Assembly (NCBI GenBank): GCA_950295325.1
Contig: OX485809.1
Coordinates: 29,404,144 to 29,468,143 of the forward strand
Source: Polytrichum commune
Taxonomy: Eukaryota; Streptophyta; Polytrichopsida; Polytrichales; Polytrichaceae
Length of the DNA stretch: 64,000 nucleotides
Reading direction: 5' to 3'
The notes under the pieces are model-generated. The model did no database searches, was not told where the DNA came from, and was given only the letters and a program-made list of their open reading frames with translations. Positions 24,550-36,689 of the stretch are shown one piece after another; position 1 is the stretch's first letter; the number at the start of each line of letters is the position of its first letter. The position numbers were made by a program, and so were the translations under genes.

Positions 24550-27500
24550 TGTGAACCCTTTGAGTGGTCCACCACTCCGCGGGACCACTTTTAGTTAGAA
24601 TGATAGCATCAAAATTTAGAATTGATGGGAATTTAGGGAAAATTAGTTCATTTACTATTTAGCCTAGAAGAAGGAAGGTGAAGTACCGAGGACTTCGGGC
24701 CTTCAACCGAAAGTAACAAAATTCTAGTAAAGGGTAACGTTCGTTAACATGAAAACTAAATAGTGCTAGAAAGTAACGAAGTAGAAAAAATATGCTAGCT
24801 AGTAAAAATTGCTAGCTAAGCAAATGTTAATAGATGCTAGCTAAGCAAATGATAGTAGATGCTAGTTAAGAAAATGTTAGTAGAAGCTAGATAAACAAAT
24901 ATTAGTTTATTAGTTAATGGGGGCCACACAAGACTATTGGAGGTGTTTGGCGTAAGAAGACAAAATCGGCTTGAAATTTTTTGAAAAAAACAAAACAAAA
25001 AAACAAGGGACTACTTGCCCACTTGCCCCCTTGCCAACTCAATGGCAAAAATTTAGAAATATTTCTAAGGTTTCCCGTCAAAGCCACCTCGGCGAGAGGG
25101 TGGCAACCTCAACCGAAAAAACCCCCGAGCCAAAATTTCAGGAAATCCAATAAACCGAGGAGAATTGAGGTATATTAACTAACCCTAGCCTTTTATTTAG
25201 GGTTGGAAGGAGCGTGGCGAAGGTATGCATCTCTAAACTTATTCACCTATTTCGTAAGGTCAAGTGATATGACCACTTGACCGCTAAGGGAATACCCAAC
25301 TCCATTGTTCTCGGGCCCCTTGGTATGTTTTGTGGTAGTAGTTTTATTTATTAGCAAGTTTTGTATGTGGTAAGTCGGATTAATCACCAACACGACCACT
25401 CTGAATGTTGTTGGTGGAAATGTGGGATTAATGACCCGTGAATCCACTATTATGTTGTTGGCCCCATAGATTGGGAGTAATGACCCCAATTTCTGAAGAT
25501 TGTGCAACAGGTTGAACCTACAGGTTGCCCGTCACCCTAGTCCCATTAAGTTGCATTTCGTGGTCTATCCAGTGTAAACACACTTAACAATTAAAACATA
25601 CAAAACAAATCGTAATCTCTTGTTGACAAGAGACCCAAATCGAAAATTTAATTCGGTAGGGTGACACCACCCTTCGGACCGTTGAAGTCCGAAGGGTTTG
25701 AGATGTCACTCGACCTTCAAAAGACCTCCACGAGACCTTAGAAGGTTCTGAGGTAAGGGGTGCACCAACCAGGTAAGGGGTGATGCCTAATATATGAATA
25801 TAGTGAGGTAAGATGTGCAAACGAAATTAAGTAATTAAGAAAGAATTTGTGTAAAGGGTGGGACTTAGGCCAAGTTCCCTCGTTTAGAAAATTAAACATA
25901 ACTAAATAAAGAAATAAGATGAATTGAATGGTCCATCAAATCGTCATTATTCCGTTCATTGAGCTAGGGTGGTATGAGTCACACCGGTTGGTGTGTATCA
26001 GAACCATCCCAATTCACAAGTTAGGATTGTCTTGGTTTCAAGGCTGATGTGTATGCACTTAGAATAGGTTTTAGGTAAGATTAGAACTAGACATGAAATT
26101 GGTTAGTAGAGTTTAGAGCCACAATAGTAAAAAAACTAAGGCCCAACCTCCGAAGGTACTACAACGCATATTTAATTTCGCTTAAAAATCTAAGTACTCA
26201 CGTTATACACCTATCATCCGGGTTGGGCTTAGGCACCTGCAAGTGCAGGCCACCTTCACCAAAGGGCTTGTGTGATACTTTTAGGCTCCCTCGGAAGGGG
26301 GTGGCCCAAAAGTACTACATGATTGTACGAAATATTGCGTAGGTCATTGTGGTACTTTTGGGCCACCCCCTTTCGAGGGAGCCTAAAAGTATCACACAAG
26401 CCCTTCGGTGAAGGTGGCCTGCATTTGCAGGCGCCCAAGCCGAACCCGGATGATAGGTTTATAACGTGAGTAGTTAGATTTTTAAGGGAGATTAAATATG
26501 CGTCGTAGTACCTCCGGAGGTTAGGCCTTAGTTTTTTACTAGTGTGGCTTTAAACTCCACTAACCAATTTCATATCTAGTTCTAACCTTAACCTACAACC
26601 TATTCTACGCGCAGACGCACCAGCCTTGAAACCAAGGCAATCCTAATTTGTGAATTGGGATGGTTCTGATACACCCAACCGGGTGTGACTCATACCACCC
26701 TAACTCAACGAACGGAATAACGACAATTTGATGGACCATTCAATTCTTCCTATTTCTTTATTTAGTTCTATTTAGTTTTCTAAGCGGGGGAACTTGGCCT
26801 AAGTCCCACCCTTCACACAAATTCCTTCTTAATTACTTACTTTTGTTTGCACGTCCTAACTTACTACATTAACATATTAGGCATCACCCCTTACCTCGGG
26901 TCTCTTGCCAACAAGGGTTTACGATTTATTTTGTATGTTTTGATTGTTAAATGTGTTTACACTGGATAGACCACGAAATGCAACTCAATGGGACCAGGGT
27001 GACGGGCGACCTGTAGGTTCAACCTGTTGCGCAATCTTCATAAATTGGGGCCATTACTCCCAATCTATGGGGCCAACAACATAATAGTGGATTCGCGGGT
27101 CATTAACCCCACCTTTCCACCAACAACATTCAGAGTGGTCGTGTCGGTGATTAATCCGACTTACCACACACGAAACTTGCTAATAAATGAAGCTACTACC
27201 ACAAAACATACCAAGGGCCCCGAAAACAATGGAATTGGGTACTCCCTTGGCGGTCAAGTGGTCAAGCCACTTGACCTTACGAGATAGGTGAGTGGGTTTA
27301 GAGATGCGTACCTTAGCCGTGCTCCCTCTAATCCTAAATGGAAGGCTTAAGGTTAGTTAATTTACCTCAATTTTCCTCGGTTGATTTGGGCTTGATGTAG
27401 GCCGAGCCGCTACCTCCTTCCTTGCTCCACTTTCCGAGCGTCGACCTTGCCTCCTTCTTTGTAACTAGTTTGGTAGTAAGCGTACCTTAGTTAACAATTA

Positions 27501-29186
27501 AAATATAAAGTGTTATTCTGCCCTGTAATTTAATCCTAAGCATAATATTTATACTTAGTGCACCAAATTATCTTTCCAATGATCTAAAAATCACTCTAAT
27601 CGGATAAGAAATGCAAAAGTTATGAGGGTTGGAAGTGTGAGGTCGATTCAACCGACCCTTCCAACCCACCTATCTACCTTCTAACTTCAAAAATTCATAG
27701 CACATTCCTTACTACTTGGATCTAGGCTTTCCTTATACCATTGGAAAGCTATAAACAAGCTCTAACTAGAAAAATTATGACATCAGCAGGTTAAGCTAAT
27801 AGAAATTCAGCGGACTCCTTGTAACACAGCAGTCAATCAAGAAGGCTTAAACTATGTATCTCGCCTTCAACAATTCATATCTAATTCAAATCTTAGTCAA
27901 ATCAAACGTTCTATATGACCCTGGAGAGATATTAAAAAGATGTATTTGATAAAAATATGTGATTAGAAAGGTAAGCCGAAGTGAACCCAGCAGGTCCTCT
28001 GTAATGCAGCAGTCAACCAAAAGTTCTCAAACTATGTGTCCCATCTTGCACAATTCATATCTAATTCAAATCATGCTCAAATCAAATGTTCTAAGCCATT
28101 TTGGGAAGCTACACAAAAGTTCTACTTGGGAAAAATATAATTTCTTGGAATTAAAATTCCTATTGGGCTCGCAGGTTTGATCCAGCAGCCGCTACCCACA
28201 AGACCACCCAGTTTTTCTACTCCATCTTTGAAAATCCATAACTAATTGTCATCTCAACCAAATCACAAATGGGAAACGGCTATGGATAGCTATATGAAAT
28301 CTCTCTAAGAGAAAAATGATAAGTATCTTGTTCTAGCTTTTGAACTAAGCCTTCAGGGCATTGGCAGATGAGGTCTATAATGCCTCTACTCAAAACTCTA
28401 CCATCCAACCTACCTCTACAAAAGAAGGAATAATTTTGTTGGTGTGTTAATAAACACACAACCTAACTAGGAGAGAGAGAGTAGAGGAGGTTCTCAAGCC
28501 TTTCTTTTAGACCATTGAGAATACATGCTAAAGGATTTTTTCCTAACTACATTGAAGCAGGGCTTCGCCCAAAAACTAGAGAAAGAGAAAGAGCTACAAG
28601 GTGGAAGGAGGGGTTTTTAAACCCTCTCACAAAAGGATTGGACCCCTCCTCCACCGGATCCATTTTTCAAACCCTTTCCCGAAATTTTGGCTCGGGGGTT
28701 TTCCCGGTTGAGGTTGCCACCCTCTCGCCGAGGTGGCTCCGACAAAAAACCTTTAGAAATCTTTCTAATTTTTCCGCCATCGAGTTGGCAAGGGGGCAAG
28801 TGGGCAAGTATCCCCCTTGCTCTCTTTCTTTTTTGTCTTCAAAATTCTTCACGCCGATTTTATCTTCTTACGTAAAACACCTCCAATAGTCTTGTGTGCC
28901 TCACACTAACTAATAAACTAACACTTGCTTAGCTAGCATCTACTAACATTTGCTTAATAACTAGCATCTACTAATATTTGCTTAGCTAGTTGTTTTTACT
29001 AGCTAGCACATTTTTTCTACTTTGCTATCTTCTAGCACTACTTAGTTTCATTTTGACCTTCCTTCTTCTAGGCTAAATGCTAAATGAACTAATTTTCACT
29101 AAATTCCCTATCAATTCTAACTTTTAATGCTAACATTCTAACTAAAAGTGATCCCGCAGAGTGGTGGACCACTCAAAGGGTTCACA
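24550..29186. mobile_element. Giant inverted repeat (foldback-like element)
   Basis: A 4.64-kb palindromic unit. The left arm is 24550-~26324 and the right arm ~26336-29186, with an ~11-base loop near 26330. Outer ends start TGTGAACCCTTTGAGTGGTC on the left and mirror this on the right (CCACTCAAAGGGTTCACA, to 29186). The arms match along most of their length at roughly 85-90% by eye. The right arm carries an extra block of about 1.28 kb (~27393-28672) not present in the left; the left arm has ~80 bp extra near 24690-24780. Both arms carry short TGCTAGCTAAGCAAATG subrepeats near their outer ends, as in foldback transposons. The mirrored reading frames at 25247-25507 (minus) and 27027-27287 (plus) are a consequence of the palindrome. 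No clear target duplication was found and no transposase is encoded. Confidence 0.88.
27820..28110. repeat. Diverged tandem copies inside the unpaired block of the giant inverted repeat
   Basis: Two related segments (about 27820-27925 and 27999-28105) share CAGCAGTCAA(T/C)CAA, AACTATGT(A/G)TC and CAATTCATATCTAATTCAAA. A third, weaker relative is near 28190-28270. This AT-rich, non-coding texture is typical of long terminal repeats or spacers of retroelements, but no retroelement coding sequence is present. Confidence 0.6.
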
Positions 29187-31356
29187 GTCATTGAGCACAT
29201 ACACAAGTTTCTCTTAAATACGAAGAACAACAGTTTCTAAAGGACATAAGCAATAGGTCAAGCCAAAAATGTCCATTGCAAGAAATTGCAAAGAGTACTC
29301 ACTTGATGCAATGACACTTTCAACTTGTAATATTCAACCATGGTCATAAATCAAGATATATGCAAATTCCTCATCAATTCATTATGTTTCGGGAGAAAGG
29401 AGAGGGAGATTATTCTTACCTTAAACACTCACAAATTCTCCTTGCTACACTTCCAGATTCTTGATGAAAGCTGCAAGAATGAAAAATGGCACACTAAGAT
29501 GAGTGAGCGTGGAAGATCATTATGTGGAGCGCCATGAAAATGAACAAGAAAGTCATTGAAATCCACCAAGTTTTTTAATGCAAACTATTTTAAAGACAAC
29601 AATGGTCAACAATCATCCGTACAATTGCGATCCAGAGCCTCCCGCCTCACCAATGCAAATGGTTTTTGTAGTATGTACTCCCAAAATGACAAGCTAATCG
29701 TCTACACCAGCGAATACAAAAGGAAGGTTGCCCATGCCTGAGGAAATTGTATGTCCTGTTTTTTTGAAACAGTAGGTGAATAAATGACAAGCTATTGCAA
29801 GTTCTCCTTCACTTCATCTACATTGCATGTAGGCCGCTCACCCACGAGATTCTAGGAAACTAGTGGGTCGGAGGTGTCCGCATGTACTTATGTGCAAGTT
29901 GTTATCCAACCGCATTCTAGCATACTGCCAAAATGTGGAGGGTGGTGAACACATGCCGCTAGGCTTCCATGCGTCCACTAAAGCATCCACATAAAAGTGA
30001 ATTGAATGAAAATTTGGAAGATATAAAAATTCAACTAAAAAAGAATAAAAGTGGTGAAGGGCACTACATTCAACCATGGAAACAAAAGGCCAAATATTAA
30101 AATAAAAATTTCCTATTGAATGTTGGTTGACTTTACCATGTAAGCCTCGGGAAGAAAGCTCCACTTGTAGGTGAACTTGCTCTAACATGTGGATACTTTC
30201 CTTAGTGAATAGGGAAAAATTGACTCCCAAGCACGTAAGTCACCGATACACTTAGAATCTACTCAAGTATGGAAGGAAGTCACCAAATAGGTTGGATGCT
30301 TGAGAAATGGAAAGGTGGTTGTGTGTGCACATAGAGAGCAACTTCTTTCAAAAGAACTCTTCCTTTGCACTAGACTTGCAATTATCGCAAGCTTGCACTT
30401 GAGCCATGTGATTAGTGAATACTTCACATTTGTTATGATGTGGATCCCTTGTTCTTTTGTCCTTCAATTTGCTAAAGCCATTTGACATGGGAAAGGGGTA
30501 GTAGTGCTCTTCAATTGAGTTTTGATTTTAGGGGACCCAACAAGCAAAGCCTAATGTGTCTCCTTGCTCTTGAACATCACCATAGTTTGACAACGGTAAT
30601 GAAACACGTCACTTGGATCTCATATAAGCAGACATAGCCATACAATGTAACAAGTCTGGTCGTTCTTTGCAACTCACCTAACTTATTCAACATTAGACAT
30701 AAACAGCCCTTCCCTCAAAGTCTTTCATGTTATGGCTTTTTCAGCTTCATACGCTTTTAGTCTCGACAGCATTGCTTTGTTTCCGCAATGACCTTGTCTC
30801 TTTGCTTTCGATATAGCGATAGTTTTTTTGTACTCTGCGTTTGTTTACACTTGCTTTGGGAGGTTTGGACTAACATTGGATCTTTCAGCGCTAATTTGAA
30901 TATATGCGGGTGTTATTTGGTTACTTTTCTTAATTGGACCCCTATATTTGATTGATTTTTGGTACAGTGAGGATCAGAATCAAACACCATAAATGCACAT
31001 GTTTTGAAAAAGATTGGACTATGTCTTCAAATTATTCACCACTCCACACTCAATAGTGAACTTGATTGGGAGCCTAACCTTCGTATTCAGTGAAGAAATC
31101 AACAAACATGCACGCCCGACAACCAGTACCAAATCAAGGGAGGTGTGATCTTCAGTCCAATTTGTGCTGATATTTCATCCTAGTTTTGTTCATTGCAACA
31201 CAAGCTGCGCTGTGTAAATCTAATAGGTAGACGTTGGAGAACATGGAAAACCAAGTGAATAACATCCACATACCTTCCTCCCAAGGAGACTACAGCTCCA
31301 GGATCTCTATCTCCTCCACTAAGTCAATTCCACTTTCCCTTTTCCAAACACAGCAG
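29187..31356. other. Intergenic DNA
   Basis: No supported gene. An open frame of 130 codons on the minus strand (29838-30230) has no recognisable motif and no splice context. Confidence 0.4.
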
Positions 31357-31716
31357 TTACTCTGGAGTCTCGACCTCTATCGAACAACCAAGACTACTGC
31401 AGTGCGCAGCAAGATGAAGCAAAACCTTTCCGACTCTCCTCCGCTTTCTCCAACCCGATTTCAATGTCTTTGAATCTACAAGCAACCGAGACAGCAGAGC
31501 AGAATTGAAGCGAATTGTGGACAATACGGGAGTGGCACAAGCGAGGACATGGCCAGGATCTGAATGAGAGAAAGTTGACAGGCAGGCTGCAAGAGTGTTC
31601 AATGTGAAGGAAGCCAAATCTGACTTTATGGACGTACTCAGATTCTCTTAGAGTGTAAGCGAGCCACCCATTGTCCTTGGCACACCATCCTAATGCCCCA
31701 CTCACATCCTTACACC
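31357..31716 (-). pseudogene. Unidentified exon-like fragment
   Basis: A stretch with protein-like composition. A good acceptor (CTCATTGCAG) precedes 31716. The frame then reads CKDVSGALGWCAKDNGWLAY TLRESEYVHK before shifting by one base near 31600 into SDLASFTLNTLAACLSTFSH and onward to a stop at 31357. The shift and absence of neighbouring exons point to a gene fragment. I do not recognise the family, and chance cannot be excluded. Confidence 0.35.
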
Positions 31717-32046
31717 TGCAATGAGATAAGTTCTTTAGATCTACACGGAAGCATACAACACTATAGGTTATGTGCTAGAAAGGTGCATTCCTAGCATCGA
31801 GCCACTAGCCAGATTCCATTATATTCGTCGGTCGTCAAAACACTTAAATATTGATAGCAAGGTCCAAACTTTCATAACATTGTTAAAGTACTTCTTCCCA
31901 TTGAGTGAGATTTGGAGGGTAGAGTAGGTCGTGGCGCCATATGGGACCACTCCTAATGAAACCTGAGGCTACCCTACTGGTAAAGTGAGGTATGTCCAGC
32001 TACTGGTAATTTTATGACTCCCGGAAGAACCAGAAGTGGAATACCT

Positions 32047-33154
32047 ATAGACCTTGTACAGCCGCTAGCCCACGGACTTTTTGGGCTAGCGGCTAACCTC
32101 ATAGCTAACAGTTATAGCTGAAAACGGTTCTTGAAAAAAATGGGCTAGCCCAGCTATGGCTAGATCGCGGCTTGAAAAATTATGGGCTAGCCTAGCTATG
32201 GCTAGATCGAGGCCTCAAAAAATATGGGCTAGTCCAGCTATGGCTAGATCGAGGCCTCAGATAATATGGGCTAGCCCAGCTAGTTATTAGCTAGCTAAAG
32301 ATAAGTCATGTAACTCAATTGGCCCAAGCTAAGGCCCAGCCATGTCATCCCTACCACTACCATAAAAAATTTAGGGTTGAGATCATCTATCCATATCCAA
32401 GTGTTTCCAAGTGCAACCGGTTACATGTTTACATCTTTTGATATGTCTTTACTCAAAGTGGGCTAAATTCTCTACATTCCTCTAAAAAGATGGGTCGGGT
32501 GGGCTAGAATGTGACTTTGGCAGTCTAAATGATATCATTACTCCAAAGAGATCATCGCTTGGGGGAGGATTTGCAGAGGCATCAATGATGTTGAAGTTGA
32601 ACAAACATCTAATGCCGTACGATCCTGAAAAGTTGATCTTGTTGGATAATTCCGATTGGAAGAATCACATTCCCAAACGCCCTATTTTCGATGAGGAGTT
32701 GCAGATAGAGGATGATGACAATTTGTTGGTAGAGAATGATGAGCAACATGTTTTAGATATTGATGACAATGAGTGATTTTGACTGATATGAAATATAATT
32801 GTATTGATGAGACAATGTCTCCTTGAATTCATTATATGAGCTACATGAATTAATTTATTAGGTCAGCTAGTCCAGCTATATGGCTAAAAATGGTACCCGA
32901 AAAAAATGGACTAGCCCAGCTATGGCTAGATCAAGGCCTCCCAAAAATATGGGCTAGCCCAGCTATGGCTAGATCGAGGCCTCAAAAAATATGGGCTAGC
33001 CCAGCTATGGCTAGATCGAGGCCTTAGAAAATATGGGCTAGCCTAGCTATGGCTAGATTGAGGCCTCAAAAAATATGGGCTAGCCTAGCTATGGCAAGAT
33101 TAAGGCCTCAAAAATATGGGCTAGCCCAGCTAGCTAATGGGCTATAAAAGGTGT
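32047..33154 (+). mobile_element. Non-autonomous hAT-like element with subterminal repeats (1.1 kb)
   Basis: Flanked by an 8-bp direct repeat GAATACCT (32039-32046 and 33155-33162). The ends are only loosely inverted (AGACCTTGTACAGCC against ACACCTTTTATAGCC). Inside both ends are arrays of a ~42-bp unit, GGGCTAGCCCAGCTATGGCT followed by AGATCGAGGCCTCAAAAAAT: about three copies at 32130-32290 and five or six at 32880-33130. The middle (32520-32776) reads as the 3' end of a transposase-like frame (LKLNKHLMPYDPEKLILLDN...HIPKRP), resembling the extreme C-terminus of some plant hAT transposases. Subterminal repeat arrays are typical of hAT elements. Confidence 0.68.
32585..32776 (+). pseudogene. 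Possible hAT transposase C-terminal remnant
   Basis: Sixty-three codons from an ATG at 32585 to a TGA, ending in an acidic tail (DDDNLLVENDEQHVLDIDDN). The KHLMPYDPEKLILLDNSDW and HIPKRP segments resemble the last residues of hAT transposases after the dimerisation domain. It is enclosed between the two subterminal repeat arrays of the surrounding element, so it is probably what is left of that element's transposase after internal deletion. Confidence 0.45.
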
Positions 33155-33595
33155 GAATACCTACTTGATATCTTCCAGGACCTTAAGAGTACATGGTCGG
33201 ACAAACTACTTAGATTTATTTCCTCCGCGATACCTCTGTCAATTCAATAATCAAACCTATGTGAATTCTAAAAAGATAATTTAGAGCATGCTCAATATTT
33301 GGATTTTGCTTCTAGGATTATTTTTGAGGAATTGGATGTTAAATCTAACAACAATATTGTAATTTCATTTCCAAATCCTCATGCTAAGCTTGCGGATATT
33401 GAATTTAAAACTAGAGTAAGGCATTCATTAGGTTAATTACACTTTGTTCGAACTCCCCACTTATATCATTCTAAAGAAGATGTTAGTATTTATGCTAAAA
33501 TATCACAGTATAAGATACAAGTGGGTGTATTTTCAAATATTTTTTCCTCCCTCACTTTTCAGAAGTTACCTCTCACCGCTCACATGATAGCACTC

Positions 33596-33765
33596 CCCTA
33601 TTTAGTATCACCGATTCTACTCATCCTGCTCAATACAAATTGTAAATTGCCCATGTAATGTCACCAACACTAAATGTAAACCCTACACTGATTGTCAATC
33701 CTTGTAAAAGACACAAAATCGGGCATTGTGAATTTACGTTGTTGCAATTACTTTCACACATTGTG
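33596..33765 (-). repeat. Dispersed repeat family D, inverted copy
   Basis: The reverse complement reads GTAATTGCAAC...ACATTTAGTGTTGGTGACAT...GGTGATACTAAATA, in the same order as the copies at 16819, 50271 and 53136. Confidence 0.75.
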
Positions 33766-34030
33766 TGATTTTCCATTAGAATTTCAGTCATACATGACAA
33801 TATTTCATTACAAATTTATCAGGATGCAAAAAATACCAAACATTGTATCAATAATTGGCATGGATGTCATCCAAATTTCAGTTGTCGATGACAATATTTC
33901 TAAACTTATTCGGCCGGCTCGACGCCTGAGTCAAAATTGTATGGAAGAATGACGCAAGGTGTTTGTTGATATATGACACATGGAAGAGCAAAGCATGGGA
34001 ATAAAATGACGCATGGTGTTTGGAAATGTA

Positions 34031-34080
34031 TGTTCTTTGTCCACCCAATTCCCATGATGACATGCAATAAAGTGGGTGCG
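34031..34080 (+). repeat. Solo end of the 809-1168 MITE family
   Basis: TTCTTTGTCCACCCAATTCC and CATGATGACATGCAATAAAG, then TGGGTGC, match the right end of the element at 1115-1168. No matching left end is seen; a local direct repeat (TGACGCA(A/T)GGTGTTTG) lies just upstream at 33950-34025. Confidence 0.75.
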
Positions 34081-34221
34081 ATTTTTTTAAACTTGAGTGG
34101 CAAGCTCTATGATGGCTTTGCTCATCATGAGGCAACGATTTTAAGCCTTTGTAGCCGGCGCCATTTACCCCCAGAATATAGGTGTTCGTTTTAGACTAAG
34201 CCCCTCTGCGGTCCCTATAAG

Positions 34222-35332
34222 CAGTGGTGATTTTTCACAAGGTCCCCAACATGTCCAGGGACATGTTCATAAAAAAAAAACCTTTCCAGTGGACGGGTGC
34301 TTAGAAAATGAACCGGTTTTTGGACGTGTCAAATTCACTTTGGACGGGTTCTAAAAATAACAATTTTTTTGATAATTATTTCCAAACAATATAATTGGTA
34401 CAAATATCAGTTACATTATGTCATATATGACATGTGAATATAAGCATAATGCAATCAAACCACTAATACCCAATCGAAATATCCATCTTGAAGTGCTTAA
34501 TACACCTGCATACATTAATTCATCAACCACAAAATTTAGAACCTTCTTAACATAATGTCAAAGATTATAATTGAAGGTAAACTTAGCAATTGAATAAGAA
34601 TTAATATATATAAACATGTTCAAAAAATTTTAAATAAAGAGCTACTCACCCTTCAAAGAAGTGGATGAATTCTCCTATCCTTCATGTTTCTCCAAACAAG
34701 CATCACTGCATTCCAATTGATGTTTTCAACTGGAATATTTGCACATGAAATGCGCATCAAAGCATCTAAAGTCTCTAACTTCAAACTAGCACGTAGATGA
34801 CTTTTGATTAGGTTTTGTCTAGGAAAACCCCTCTTGTGGAAGGAATGCAGGTGGTGACGGACAGGCAATGACGGGTGATGGAAACACCTTGAGGATAGAG
34901 TGTGGGGAAAGAAATGGGAGATTGAAGGACAAGAAATAAAAAGAAATGATGGTGGCAGAGGAAATTAGAATGGGGTGTACTGGGAAGATGAGAATTGACA
35001 GCAACAGACAGATAACTGATGGGCATTGAAGGCATAATTTGTGAAGATCCTATTGTTTCCAAGTGCAAACAGTCACATGTCAACATCTTTTGGTTTTTTT
35101 TGTTTTTTTTAAAAAAAAATTACAAACATTGTAAGAGACTTATTTATATGTATTGCAGGACGGGTATTTTCATTTCCAAACCAGTTTTGGGATGGGTTGT
35201 TTTTTCTTTAACCTTTCCATGGACGGGTTGGTTTAGAAACTACTGGTTTTGGGACGGGTTGCAATTTTTTTTCCTTTCAATTCAAGGTTTTTGGACGTGG
35301 ATGGGCAAAAACTTTGTGAAAAATCAGCCATG
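34222..35332 (-). mobile_element. Non-autonomous hAT element (1.1 kb) retaining the transposase 3' end
   Basis: Flanked by an exact 8-bp target duplication CCTATAAG (34214-34221 and 35333-35340). Terminal inverted repeats: CAGTGGTGATTTTTCACAA at the left against CATGGCTGATTTTTCACAA (reverse complement) at the right. Subterminal GGACGGGTT words repeat at both ends (34302-34355 and 35160-35265). The interior carries the hAT dimerisation domain on the minus strand. The dispersed core repeat seen in the 7567-8412 array lies at 35035-35090. This is an internally deleted derivative of a hAT transposon. Confidence 0.9.
34653..34868 (-). pseudogene. hAT dimerisation-domain remnant
   Basis: The minus-strand frame contains KSHLRASLKLETLDALMRIS and then WNAVMLVWRNMKDRRI, the conserved C-terminal dimerisation motif of hAT transposases (usually KS.LR..L...TLDALMR.SL). 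The rest of the transposase is missing. A closely similar motif is encoded at 43860-43990 in the hAT relic at 41448-44010. Confidence 0.82.
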
Positions 35333-35793
35333 CCTATAAGTGTTGAACCACTCCTCATTCACGTGACTGATGAACACATATGATGCAATTTTTCTTTAAG
35401 TTATTTGGCTCTTTTTTCTTCTCAAAATTCCCTAATCTACAAACCCTTTTACAATCCACCCTCAATATCTGTCAACACTTCGGAGCAAGGAAACTTGTAA
35501 CGTTTATGTGGTGTTAACACTTTAACACTTATCAAGGGTAGCACAAATAATTTGTAACATTTACGTGAATAACACTCATATGATTTTGGAATTAAAGATA
35601 ATAACAACCTATAGAAAATAATGGATGAAAATACATAAGACATGAATGTTATCATAGTTTCAAGCATAATGGAAGGACAAAGTTATAGTAGTTTGACGAG
35701 ATTTTTGTGCAAGCCAAGATCTAATTTTTGAAGTGTTCAAATGCTTTGGATGAGGTGGAGAGGTGAAACACCACTAGGTCTTTGTCCCAAAAT

Positions 35794-36009
35794 TTATTTC
35801 AGGGTCACTAATGTCTTTTTAGCATCCTTGAATCCTACTCTATCTACCACCACATCACCAATTTGCACATTGTCAACTTCTTCAATGGGTACATGATGAA
35901 CTGCATAATCTCTTTCATCAAGCATACCTATAAATTCCTCCTCAATAGGTATGTAGGGATTGTTTAGATAAAATTCCACTTCATAATTGATGAACTCATG
36001 TGCATTCAT
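35794..36009 (-). pseudogene. Repeat-associated coding fragment, copy 2
   Basis: Seventy-one codons from an ATG at 36009, ending with the block EEFIGMLDERDYAVHHVPIE and then EVDNVQIGDVVVDRVGFKDA, nearly the same as copy 1 at 513-743. The N-terminal part differs. Homology continues downstream of the stop into the same GAAACACCACTAGG motif. No family recognised. Confidence 0.45.
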
Positions 36010-36689
36010 AGTGGGTCCAACTTCACTCTATGTAGATTCCCATGCCAATAATTTCAGTAAGGTAGTAGGGTTCAGGGTTAGGGTCTCTAACAATTTCATC
36101 CAAGTCGTACAATTCATAGCTGCACTTTCATCCAAATTAACACTTATTGAGGTGAATTCATTGAAGAGGGGAGCATAATTTGTATAAATTCTCTTAATAG
36201 TTAACAATTAACACTTACGAGTGTAATGTTTTTGGACTTATTTTGGGGAGTGCAAATTTCCTTAACATACATGCATTTTTAACACTTATCAGGGTAACAC
36301 ATATTGAGAGTGAACTGTAAGCCAGTCGCACACGCAAAGTCATTGTTTGGTAGAAGCTTGGTGCTCACGTTCAAAGATGTTATATGTACTTTCAAGTTGT
36401 ACTAACAAGTAAGTTGCTACAACAAGTATTATTATATATGCATCATGCACTTGTCTATTACGAACTCCAAAATCCGACCGCTACACTCTCTCTTATGTCC
36501 ACATGGGTCATTGCGTGGGCTTCCACCACCATGTTGGACCACCACTCTTTGCACATGGTCATCCCTCGCAAACCATCACCATTTCCCTCTTCTTTTATCT
36601 ATTGTGGGCTCCTAAATATTTTGCCATCATATTAGGGTTGCCCACTTAATTGAGGTTTAAGAGATGCCCACTTAGTTCAAGAGTTCAGG

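Noticed and set aside
25247-25507. 86-codon frame conserved with 27027-27287
   Set aside because: The two are mirror images because they lie in the arms of the giant inverted repeat; no motif or start context supports a gene.
28515-28889. 124-codon open frame in the right arm
   Set aside because: Lies in repeat sequence; its mirrored counterpart in the left arm is not open, and overlapping frames occur on both strands.
24550-29186. Assembly artefact (foldback read) as the origin of the palindrome
   Set aside because: The arms differ by many substitutions and by a 1.28-kb block, which a copying artefact would not give.
32880-33140. Regularly spaced palindromic repeats like a CRISPR array
   Set aside because: The units are contiguous with no unique spacers, recur at the other end of a transposon-like element, and the DNA is from a plant nuclear genome.
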